Source: Eopsaltria australis (taxonomy: Eukaryota; Chordata; Aves; Passeriformes; Petroicidae). Taken from it: a stretch of 64,000 nucleotides of DNA. Each line of letters starts with the position of its first letter. Position 1 is the first letter of the stretch. A program made the position numbers and the translations under genes. The stretch is taken from positions 620,001-684,000 of the forward strand of contig JAVTVJ010000049.1 of the NCBI GenBank assembly GCA_034509425.1, given 5' to 3'. The notes beneath the pieces were generated by a model. That model was not told the origin of the DNA, searched no databases, and saw nothing but the letters and a program-made list of their open reading frames with translations. This document shows, piece after piece, positions 12,029 to 22,660 of the stretch.

Positions 12029-12256
12029 CCTAACTGGTAAAAAAGTGACTCCTGGAGTCAACATTCATTCATTAACATGGAGTTAATGAGCTAAGCTTTA
12101 TTACAGCAATAAAAATGCTTCCAGTTTAAGAAAGAATTTCTATTTCATGTAAAATAGAGTATATAAACCATATGTTGTACATGCTTAAGGAGAAGTGTTT
12201 ATATCTTGATTTTAGATTGAGAGTTATTTCTCCCATCGCTTTTTGGACAGAGGAGT

Positions 12257-12276
12257 TTGCAGGCACTTGCAGGCAC
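12257..12276. repeat. 10-bp tandem duplication
   Basis: TTGCAGGCAC is repeated exactly twice, head to tail, and followed by TTCC. It is a simple local duplication with no coding consequence that I can see. Confidence 0.75.
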
Positions 12277-15200
12277 TTCCTCGGTTAGTGAGTTATCCTG
12301 TTGCTCATGGTGCAGTTAAGTGAAATAACTGAAGAACACAGGAGCTACAGGCTGGTGGCAGTGCTATTACTGTGCCTAATATATCTTGTAAGACACTGAA
12401 ATGCTGCCTCTGGAGGTTATTCCTAAGAACACATTTTCACAGCTGTAACTCCACTTCCCTTTTTTTGTGCATGTCTTGCCAATTTTATCTTTAACATATT
12501 TAGTAGGTTTTAAATTTCATTTGTCCATTTCAAAAGTGCAATGAATTCTATAGCTAATACAGAAAATATCTCCCCAAGAAGATACTTGTGAACACAGACA
12601 AAGCCAGATAAATTACTAAGGCAACAAGGGTTTTCATTTACCAAGCTGTTTGGGCATGGAGTCAGAGGCTCATCATGCAACCCGTATTTTTATTTATTGT
12701 TTTTATTTGGTTCACTCCTCAAGATTTACAGAATGAGAATGAGTGACTTATGTGGTGTTTGAAATGCCTTTTTTTAATATAAAAAAATGGAGGTAGAAGT
12801 TGAAAAATTGAGAGCCTCTATTTTTTTCTGTACAAATGAATGTATTTGAACAAGGAAAAAGATGGTTATGGTTTGCATAATCCTCTGTCACATGGATGTT
12901 ACAATGTAAAATAGTAGTTTTTTTAAGTTTTAAAATTTCTTTAGGACTAAAGCTATAACTTACTCTGGAGAGTTATGTCTAATGATCCATCATTAATAAT
13001 AAATATTTGAGCAGCCTTAAGGGTTGATTCTAACTCGTGAAGAAAATAAACTGTTGAAAAATAAGCTGTAAAAAGGTAATTCAAGTAATAGAAAATTGTT
13101 CTCAGATCCAGATAATTATTTTATTCTGGCCTTTTTAATAATTGAGTTGTGTGTTACATCACTTTTTCCATTTCAAAGGTACCTGAAATGAACCAGAAAA
13201 ATAGTCCTTGTTGTCTGTCATCTTCGTACTGATTTCCCCCCACCCCTGTGCTGTTTCTTGCCAATTTGTGGCCCAATTCCAAGGTTACAATTGCATCGGT
13301 AGAGAAATAGAAGAAAGTGTCCTGTCAGTCAGCTATTAGCAGGAAATGCCAGAAATCCAAAATAACTTACATATTTGTACATTGGATTGTGGAGCAGAAA
13401 TCATCTGTGGCATTGAAGACTACAAATGCATATGCCGACTTTTATTCTTTCTCATGAAAGAAGCAACTGCATTCTCTTAAAGTAAAATAAACCCCCCCAA
13501 ATACTTAACTGATTTTACCACTGGCACTTTCTTAGGTCTTTTCCCTCTGCTGTGCTGCCACTGTCTTTTCTCAAGATACTGTTTTTGTCATTATGAATAT
13601 TTTTCCAGGGAAATGGGGAGAAGGAAATTGAAAAAATAGCAAGGCTAGTCTCAGAATTGTTTTTGACACTGCTCTTCAGAAGATTTTTTGAGATGGACCC
13701 AGAGTACCTGTTACCTTGCCAACCAAAAAGTAGGTGTACACAAGTTCTTTTATTGATAAATAAAGAGCTAAATAGCTGTTCCATAGGTCCAGTTCTCTAG
13801 TGCAATACCCAGGTATTCTATGAAGATAACCTTCTCTTCCTATAACAGAATCAGCTGCACAGGGCCCATAGAAAAGCTTTATTCCAAAGGCAGAAAACTG
13901 GCAAACTTGAGCAGAGGAAGTCATAGGAATACAGATGAATGTAAAAAGGAAGGCTCCCTCTCAAGAGGGATAGATGAGTTGGTCACTCTAAAAATAAATG
14001 ACTGAAATATATGAGACGTGCTCCCTGCTTACATATTTTACAATGAAGAAATTTAATCCAGATATGGTTTAAATGACCCAAATCCAAGCCTTTTATGCAA
14101 AATCAGACCCTTCTTTACTAAAAACCACAGATTCATGTGAGTAAGGGCTTGTAGGAGAAATTAACAAACTACAGAAATGTAAGCAGCCGTGATTGTAATG
14201 AAAACTTTGTTCTGATTAGTAAGAAAGTTCAGCTACATCATGAATACAAGTTGTTTGCTTGGTTTTGCTGAGGAATTGAAATTATGCTAAGTTGAACTGT
14301 TGTTCACTTTGAATAATCAGTTTTTTATACTTTTTCCATTGAGTTGGGGAGAGTTGTTCTTTTAATGAGAATTTTGTTGTGTGTTTCCCTGCAACTCCCC
14401 CGTCCCATGTTATTTACTACAGGAATGTGACCTTATTCTGGGTCTTTATTCAGTTTAAGCTTTTGGCAAGATTTTTATCAGGGAAGAAAGGACAATATGT
14501 AATAGATCACAACATGAACAAGGTTATTTTCATGAAAATTATTTGCTGTAATTTTTCAGTATCACTCAAGTAAAGAACCTTTATGGTTGCCATTAACCAT
14601 GAGTACAGGGTTATTTTATCCTTCCTGAATTGCTGAAAGAGCTTTTAATTAAAATAAGGTCTTCTTCCAGGAGAAACTAGAAATGTCTGTTCATAACAAA
14701 TGTTCAAAGGGCTGATAAACTCTCTGAGTAAACATGAATGATGTTATTTCAATTTATTGAGAGGGGCATGATGGGAAAAAAACCCATTTCTCATCTCTTT
14801 TTCCTATGGGTTCTTAATTGGGACTTGCAGAGTTCTACATAAATATCTAAGACAAAAGCCTGTGTACTCAGGCAGGCAGGGTAGGAGAACTATTGGTATT
14901 ATCAGATAACCATACATTTCAAGAAATTTACCTTACAAGTCCAGAATCTAGGCCTATCTGTGCAAATATACTGTAAATTTTCTGCTCCACCAGAAGCGGC
15001 ATTTCCTTAAGCATTTAAATGTCAGAAATATTTTTAATAATGAACAGAAGGTCTGTTAGAAAATAAGAAATGTGAACTACCTAGGCTTTTTCATGTATTG
15101 ACAGCCCAGATGTTACAGGAAATAAGAGAGATCTTACTGGCTTCATTGGTCTGCTGTGATCCATGAAAATCTCTATAGAGGAAATTTATGTTGATTACAA

Positions 15201-15964
15201 GTCTAATTACAATTCCTTTCTTGAAATTTAATTGCTTGTAAAAGGTACAAGAATGAACAAGTAGGAGGTTGCTACCCTCTGTACATGTTGGGTAAAATTC
15301 CAGCTGGCAGGGCACTGTTTTCCTCATCTCATTTATCCTCTGTGCTTCAGCCTTGATGTGAATATAATAGTAACTTTTTTTATTTTGGGCCTGATTTGGA
15401 TTCCACATTCTCTGGGAATTATTGCTGGTCTACAGAGATGGAAGGGAAAGAAAAACAGAACTGTAAGCCTCTTATACAAGAATCAGGGTCTTTTGGATAT
15501 TTTTATATATATCTATATAATTGGCAGCTGATTCAGATTCCTTGGAGGGTTCTTTTTCCTTCTACACTAAGGATATTGCCAAATAAGAATCTCTAGGAAT
15601 AGGAAAAGGTCTGCAGGATTGAGAGCAATGCAGTTACAAAGGGGAGAGTGGTTCCAATGTTATTCCTTCCTCAGGTATGTAACTGTGAATGGACTTAGCA
15701 TTTTCATGTGGAAGGGTCTTTTATCAAAACTGAGATGGCACAGCAGACTCAAGGAAACAACACAAAAATCCTGTGGATTCTGCCAGAACTGAGATTAGTG
15801 CCATAGGTTATAGAACATGATGGTACGACCATTGTCTTTCAGAAGTGTCTGTGGCTGCACAGCTTATTGGAAAATGAGCAGTAAAATTTGGGATGAAAGT
15901 AGTGGTGTAAGTATTATTTGTAGATCTTAGGCCTTACTGATCTTACAGCCAGTGCCCTTAGTGG

Positions 15965-16360
15965 AACCTTAACCTGGGACCAACAGACATTGCCCAGAGG
16001 AAGGAGCTGTCAGGGGAAATTTCCTTTGGCAATCCCCTTTGGCAGCCTTTTCCTGGCCCTATACACACTGTGGCTCTGGGTTCTCTTTGCAGCCTCTCCC
16101 TGCCAGCCCTAACTAGATGGTCAGATAAGTCTTTACCTTGGACCAACAGCCATGACCCATAGAGAAAGGCTCCAGGGGAAATTTCTTTTGTCAACCTTCC
16201 TCTTTGGCAGGCCTGTTAGCTACTTATACTGCAGCTCTAGGGTGTGTTGTTTTCTCAACCTTAATTCTATGCCTTCATCTGAGCCTTAACCAGATACCTA
16301 TAAAAAGAATTTTCTGCAGCCCACCTCTTGCTTTGGCAGCCCCTTTTCAGCCTCACTTGG
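15965..16360. repeat. Imperfect tandem array, unit about 163 bp, two full and one partial copy
   Basis: GACCAACAG occurs at 15978 and again at 16141. CAGGGGAAAT occurs at 16011 and 16173. TTTGGCAG occurs at 16038, 16203 and 16332. These anchors give spacings of 162-165 bp between the first two copies and 129 bp to the third, which lacks roughly 35 bp. CCTTAACC starts both the first copy (about 15967) and the third (about 16282). The copies have diverged substantially and are more GC-rich than the flanks. The 78-codon minus frame (15958-16194) merely translates two copies of the array and is not proposed as a gene. I cannot assign a known satellite or transposon family; a minisatellite or a repeated piece of an old mobile element is possible. 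Confidence 0.75.
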
Positions 16361-19300
16361 CAGTTTTAGGCTTTCTTTGTTTACAAACGCTAAGAAAAAT
16401 TGCAGGTCTTAACGATAGTTTATGAAAGCGTGTTTGGCAACTTTTATTCTTTTAGGAAAATGTACCAGTCCTTCATTGTTAAGCTGAATGTGCTGTAAAT
16501 TCATATGCTGCATGCTGAATAGGCAGGCTGTTAGTGCTACTCTTCTCAAATACTTGTTCTTACATAATTTAGCTTATACTAAAACTCATTCTGAGGGGAG
16601 ATAGTTATTTTATGTTATGGAATGAATGGAAAGGTCTGTCTAAACTCCTTCAGATGAGCATATGTGGTATCTAAAAGTCTGTTTAAAGACTGTGTAAAGA
16701 AGGGTGTTCTCTGCCACCTAACTGCTATAGTCTTTCAATCCTGTAAAGTAATTGAAATACTTAATTTTGTAGATGTTGCATTCATGACTCGTACAGAACC
16801 AGAGTGCATAACAAGGATGTAAGCACTTCTATATTTCAAGGAAGAAGCAGTCTCAGGAGTGAATATTGCTGTCACACTTATTTTAAAAGCAAGTTCAACT
16901 ACATTTTAAACTTGAAGTTTAATAACATACGATACCTTTTGCTAGAGCACCCACAAATATATTACAAACAAATATATTGTCTTCTCTGTGTAGAGGGAAA
17001 AGAATCACCTTTGCTCATTAGGCACATGCAGAATTTAATTTCTTATGGTATGTCTCTTTTGGTGGCAGATTTTGTAACATGGCTGGAGTGATAAAGCTCA
17101 CAACATCATTCAAGTGGCAAGAATCCCCCAGTTTTACTGATTAAAATATAACCTGATGGTGTTTCAGAAATTCATGAGCTTTTCAAGTGTTGGGGATAAA
17201 AAAAAAGTATGATAAAGCTACTTAATCTTGAAATATTCAAGAGAGGTACAATACCAACCCATATGAGGGTGACTCCATTTTAATAGGAAAAGACTTAAAA
17301 ATATATATGATCAAGGTCTACAGATTCATAAAAGTTATGACTTAGGAGGAAAGTGAGGACAAGCAGAAATGTTACTCACAAAGTTCCACAGTTCCAGAAT
17401 TAAGGGGCAATCCCTGAAATCACTAGGAAGTCAGCATAACATAGATACTTTTTCATGCAGAATGTAGACATTCTGAAATTCCTCACTCCAGGAAGTTATG
17501 GAGTGGCAGAGTTTGAGACAGGCTTTAGCTGCATGGAATGTATGATGTTGCAATAGAATCTTTTACATTCTTAAATGTCAATCAGTTTCACTCATGTTCC
17601 AGTTTGTTTGGTTTATTCTTAATTAAAGCAACATCTTTTCTAATAACACCTGTCAAAATTTAATCAAACTAAAGATACACATTTTAAAAATATGAAACAT
17701 CTAATAAGATTTTAAATTTCTTTTATTTAGACTATTAAAATTTTATCTTTAATTTATGACCCTTTTCCTCAGTAAATATTGAAAAATCAACATAAATGTT
17801 TCATTCTCCTACATCAATACCAGCAGATAATCTTTTTGTTGTTTATCAGGGTCTTCCTTTGGGTCTCTTACAGAGAGTTCATGATGATATGTTTTGGAAG
17901 AGGCATCTAAATATGAGGCAGCCAGCTATAGTTCCACTGGAGGAGTATGAACATCTGAAGTCTATTGAAAATTCTTTTGTATTTTTCAGTAAAGTCAAAT
18001 TTTTAATGATAAGGAAACATGCATGTTCTAGGCCCGAACAATTAGCTTTAAACAGAAAATTGCTAAGAAATTGCTTGGCTAAATTCTCTCCACGCAGTTT
18101 GCAAGAGTTCATGATGGAGGCTAGTTAGAAAATTAAAGGGAAAAGGGATGATGGTTTTTCTACCTAGAAAGTGGTTGAGCTGCTCAACAGAAGTTGCTCC
18201 AGAAAACTGACTAAGCCTCCGCTACCATTAGAAAGGAGAAAACCAGGGATCCATCACCTTTTCTTCCATACTCTGAACTTACTAAATAGCTCTTTTCCAC
18301 CTTCATCCTCTGCAGCACATTATATGTGATCTGTTGATGAGGATTATATTGTGCAAAACTAGTATGCATACTTTTTAATGTCCTTTTGAAATGGAATAGT
18401 ATTGATTGTAGATTGTTTTAAAAGAAAATATCAGAATCATTGCATACAGCAACCCAATTTTAATGATGATGCTGCATTTTACCACTTTTATTAGTTATCT
18501 GTGAAAGCTCATTCTGCTAAAGGCTCTGCTGTTGACAAGTTGTTCTCATTTCTCTTTTTGTGAAGAGAACTTTCCAAAAGTTTGATTTGATAGAAAACAA
18601 TACTTATTCTACTTGCACTAGAGGCTTAGAGGGGATTTTATTTAATTTTTCTTTTCCCAAAGTAAACATTTCCTCAGAGTGGTACAGTCAATTCTGAGAA
18701 TAGCAGTAGAAATTGAGATGTAGTATGTACAGCAGAACCAATAAGGATCTTGTCTGTACTTTTGTATTCAGTCACATTTTTGGATTTTGGCTAGGAGAAA
18801 ATAATTTTCAGCTCGAAGACATGCATAGTGCCTATGAAGAGAAGGCAGTAGGCTCTAATTATCTTTTTAAAGTTCCATCAAAACATAAAAGCAAGAGTAA
18901 TCAAAAAGATCAGAAGGAAAGTGTGCTTTGCAAGAACATAGAACTTTATTTCTACCTACAAGAAAGGCTTAAGAAATTGGAAGAAGATTTTAAAGATGAG
19001 ATTTCTTCAGTCACAAATGTGGCTTCTCCTTGCCCCCTGTTCACCATTTTTATTTTCATAATTTTTTTCCTTTTATGCATTCTAATTTTGGGACACTGAC
19101 TTGTAACAGACCAAGTGAAATGTTGCACATTCTTGGGAGGAATTTCACTTAAAGGTTTGAAAATATCTGGATTTCTCATCTCCTTTTTTAATATGCTCAC
19201 CAAAAAAATCTTGACAATAACCTTCTGGTAGTGGGAATTCACTCATAGTTTGAGTTTATCGTGTCTATTTGTTATTGTATTGTTTACTGTTATGTTTCTG

Positions 19301-22219
19301 TTGTGGAAGCCTGTCATGTTCACTCTGAGTGACTAAGGTACAAAATGATGGAGAATGATTTGGGCTTTTTTAAATTTCACTAATATTTCCAGTAAATGAA
19401 TGGACATTTATGTATGATATTAAAGTAAATTTCTTGCAATTTTGTTAAAATAGATTTCTGGCATTCAGGATAAACCAAGGAAAATATTTAAGTTTAAATT
19501 ATGTTCTCTGTGTATTTAATATAGAGGTAGATTTCCCTGTTTCATTTTGTGTGGCTCCTTCCCTACCATGCCACCTCCCAAGATACGTATTTCACAATTT
19601 TGAAATGCAACTGGCACAGTGCAAATCCTTATAAGATAGCAAAAATCTAAATATGACTGTAAAAATTAATAAGCAAGCACATACACATATATACACATGC
19701 TATGATTGCATGTTTCTTGCTCTTGAAGACAGGTTGAGAGAATCAAGCTGTCTTTTATGTAAGTCCATTATTAAGGGACTTAAAGTAATCTTGACATTTA
19801 AGTGCTAAGTGTGAGCAAGGTCCATGAGGGCATAGGAAAATTTGTCACTGTACTCTTCAAAACAGTGAGGTGCATAACTATTTTTCTGGGAAGGAAACCT
19901 GTTCTTGAAACTTCATACTGTTAAAAGAAGGTTGTGATTATCTGCAAGAGTAAATAACATATATTAGCTTTATAGCTAAGGTCCAGTGCTTGCAGTAACA
20001 GTAGGTTCTGCTCAAATGAATATAGCTTCTCAAGAGGTTATCTTTTGAAGAAATGAGAAAACAAGTTGTTCAAGAGAAACTTGATAGTTAATGAAAAACA
20101 AAGCTGAATCTTAACTATTTCTAAAAATGTTATGTTGTAATGATCAGGAAGAATATTTTGCTGTGAAACACCTACAGTTACTCATTGTTGCTGTCAACAT
20201 CGGAGGCACCAGTAGGTTCCAGACCCAAATGTGTTGGGCTGGTCAAGTATGTTTATATTCAGTAAAGTTAAAGGAAATAAACTACTTTCAACAACTGTTT
20301 TTTCATGGGTAGATTGTCTCAGTTGTAATTAACTGTGCAGGGTGCTGAGACTCTGCCACTACCTTTGCATTAACTTAGTCCAGGAAGACTTACAAACATT
20401 GTTGCTGAGAGCTGCCCTGAAACAATTTAATGACTTATTTCACTATTACCTCATGTATCTCCTCCTATTAAGTTCTTGTCATAAGCTGATGGAGGTTTTT
20501 GTTGTATAATTATCTCTGGCATCAGCCACTGTTTTGCTTCGTTCAGGTTCTCCCCTCGTTCATTTCCAGGAATAAATGTTAACAAACTGTAGCTGAAGAC
20601 ATCTTGCCCACATTCAAGGTGCACACAGTTATCCTGTGTTTTTGTCATTGCTGTGCACTGCTGCTGCAGCAAGCAGAATTTTCTTTAGGTGTAGTGGGAT
20701 GTCTGGTGTTTCATTAAGAAAATGGGTAAATTATCTGTAAGACAACTAACCAAACCATTTCCTGATATTTTTTCCCTTAAATGATACTCACTTTCAAAGA
20801 GAGTGTTAGCTAAGAATGTGGAGATTAATTTGAACAGTGAGAAATGTGGACAGAGATCTTTGATAGTATTGTTTTCTTAGCTTATGATTGAATGAAATTC
20901 TAGGAAATAGCCTGTGTTTAGACTTGTGAATGTCTCAACTCAGAAGCCTGTTAATTGCTGAGTGATGACCCTTTGTACTGAAACCATATTGATTTTTCAT
21001 CTTTTAGTCAGCTTAAATTAACTATTTGTTTCAGAAAATGTCATACTTGTTATTTAATTGTGAATTATTAGAAATAATTAAGCATTGGTTTATGAACTAG
21101 TAAACAGGATAACATTTTACAGAAAATGTCCATCTTTGATGAAAACATATAATTTATTTCTAGTAATGCTTGCCTTCCTAGAAAATGTAAAAGATGGATT
21201 CATATACCTGGCTAAGCCATAAAATGAGAATTTTAATATATAATTATTTATGCTTTGGCTAGTTCTGCCTGAAATGTTAGCAACTAGAACTTAGTCCCAG
21301 CAGACATTTGTATTTGATCTCAAATAGTTTCAAAGTAATCTTTTCTTGTAGTAAAGGTAGAGCACATGATTTAATGGATTATTGCTGTGTGCCATGGAAA
21401 GTTTGATCTTTGTTAGTATACAGTGAAATAGCATATTTTCTTAGATCCAGAGCCTCAAAAGCCCTTGAGTCTCAGCTATGGAATGCAGTGCCCAGCTGGA
21501 ATTACTTCCTGACATGGTGCTGCCTAACTTGCCTTCAGTAAATTTTCTGGGCATCTAGACACATGCAGAAAGTTTGCCTCCATTGTATCACAGTTAGATG
21601 ACCTGGCACATGTTTTGTGCTCGAGTCTGCTCCAGATCCTCTCACAAGGGTCCTTCAAGAGTTTGCTGAGAGAGGCTACATTCAATAAACATCTTCTTTG
21701 ATACACCACAGGTGTGTGCTTGAATTCCTTTTGCTCAATAGTGTAACTGCATTTTGCAAAGGTGTGGTAGCCTGAGATCTCCTGTCTTTCATAGTGTGAG
21801 GGATTTTACCCTACTTTATCCATATAGGTGAATGTTGGAGTTGGAGGCTTTTGCTAATTTGTTTGGAGGCACTTGCCATTCTTTCACTGAAATTGTTCCA
21901 ATATGCCATGAACAACCAAATGATTGTTGGAGCAGAGAAAAAGCAAGCAAAACTGTTTGAATGGATTTGGAAATTCTGAAGAGGCCTGTTCTTCAACTCA
22001 TACTTCAAGACAAAGTCAAGAATAAACAGAGATTTTATTGAGAGCACAAATCCAATCTTCAGAACAGGTGTCCTTTCAATTTTTTTAAAATCATCTTCCA
22101 GAAGCTCTTCTCCTGCTCATGTTCCTTCTCCACAAGGCTGAGGCATTGTGGGTTGCTGCAGTGATTAATGTTCTTCCTGCCTGCCAAAATTTCTTATGAA
22201 AATCCAGTTGTTATTCTAG
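16361..22219. other. AT-rich sequence with weak ORFs only
   Basis: No named gene was recognised. Two adjacent plus-strand frames, at 17796-18128 and 18725-19099, are the most notable. The second ends in a hydrophobic segment and is described separately. Otherwise the stretch is ordinary AT-rich DNA with short frames on both strands and no recognised transposon. Confidence 0.45.
18725..19099 (+). other. Open frame of 124 codons with tail-anchor-like C-terminus; coding status doubtful
   Basis: I do not recognise this protein. From the ATG at 18725 the frame runs 124 codons. The middle is lysine- and serine-rich (about residues 55-75). A charged, possibly coiled-coil segment follows, around YLQERLKKLEEDFKDE. 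The frame ends with about 20 hydrophobic residues (FTIFIFIIFFLLCILILGH) right before the stop, the layout of a tail-anchored membrane protein. A pyrimidine-rich stretch ending TTGTATTCAG, at about 18772, could act as a splice acceptor and make this a terminal exon. An ATTAAA lies near 19418. Against it, frames of this length are expected about once by chance in 64 kb of such AT-rich DNA, and T-rich DNA readily encodes F/I/L runs. Confidence 0.15.
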
Positions 22220-22351
22220 ACCAGTTATTTTCAACTTTTTCTTGGTGTGTGAACCGCTTTAGAAAATTCACATTGATAGTGTTACACAGCATAAGAACTT
22301 GCTTTTCTTTATGTACTGTGGATTTTTGTAGAGACAGTTGGGAGACACCTC

Positions 22352-22389
22352 GTATTATCTATAGAACAGATATAGTATTATCTATAGAA
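22352..22389. repeat. 15-bp direct repeat pair
   Basis: GTATTATCTATAGAA occurs exactly at 22352-22366 and 22375-22389, separated by 8 bp. This is a short local duplication with spacer. Confidence 0.8.
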
Positions 22390-22508
22390 GAAGCAGAATT
22401 GTTGCATCTTCATGGTTCCCCTCTGAGAATACCAATTCCTTTTAGGTAGAAAACTGAATGTAGTTTTTGTTCGCTACTTCACATGATCTGGATTTAGGTT
22501 AATGATCT

Positions 22509-22544
22509 CTAAATAAGAAACTTCATCTAAATAAGAAACTTCAT
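22509..22544. repeat. 18-bp perfect tandem duplication
   Basis: CTAAATAAGAAACTTCAT is repeated head to tail at 22509-22526 and 22527-22544 without a mismatch. The perfect identity suggests a recent slippage event or, alternatively, an assembly artefact. Confidence 0.9.
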
Positions 22545-22641
22545 CAATTACAAGTAATTTGGTTTAAATTCCACAGGCTTTTTTCAGCAGAGAATGTCCA
22601 GAGCTAATGATTACTTCAGAGTAAATTGTTTACTGTGGGTG

Positions 22642-22659
22642 TACAATGTATACATTGTA
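22642..22659. repeat. 18-bp perfect palindrome
   Basis: TACAATGTATACATTGTA equals its own reverse complement. It could extrude as a small cruciform or bind a dimeric protein, but an AT-rich palindrome of this size may also arise by chance. Confidence 0.85.
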
Positions 22660-22660
22660 A

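Larger units (their letters stand above)
10841..15964. other. AT-rich unique sequence, no recognised gene
   Basis: No gene or transposon family was recognised. Small local repeats occur: a 10-bp direct tandem duplication (TTGCAGGCAC twice, 12257-12276) and three copies of GTGTAGTA between 11993 and 12028. The largest frame is 105 codons on the minus strand (15091-15408), with no domain signal, and is treated as chance. Confidence 0.5.
22220..22660. other. Region of small local duplications and a palindrome
   Basis: This 440-bp stretch holds a 15-bp direct repeat (22352-22389), an 18-bp tandem duplication (22509-22544) and an 18-bp perfect palindrome (22642-22659). Its left edge (22220-22275) faintly resembles the terminus of old hAT-type DNA transposons, but not enough to name. 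No coding region is supported. Confidence 0.45.

Noticed and set aside
15958..16194. 78-codon minus ORF with an internal repeat (KEISP twice)
   Set aside because: The protein repeat only mirrors the ~163-bp DNA tandem array. The unit length is not kept in frame in the third copy.
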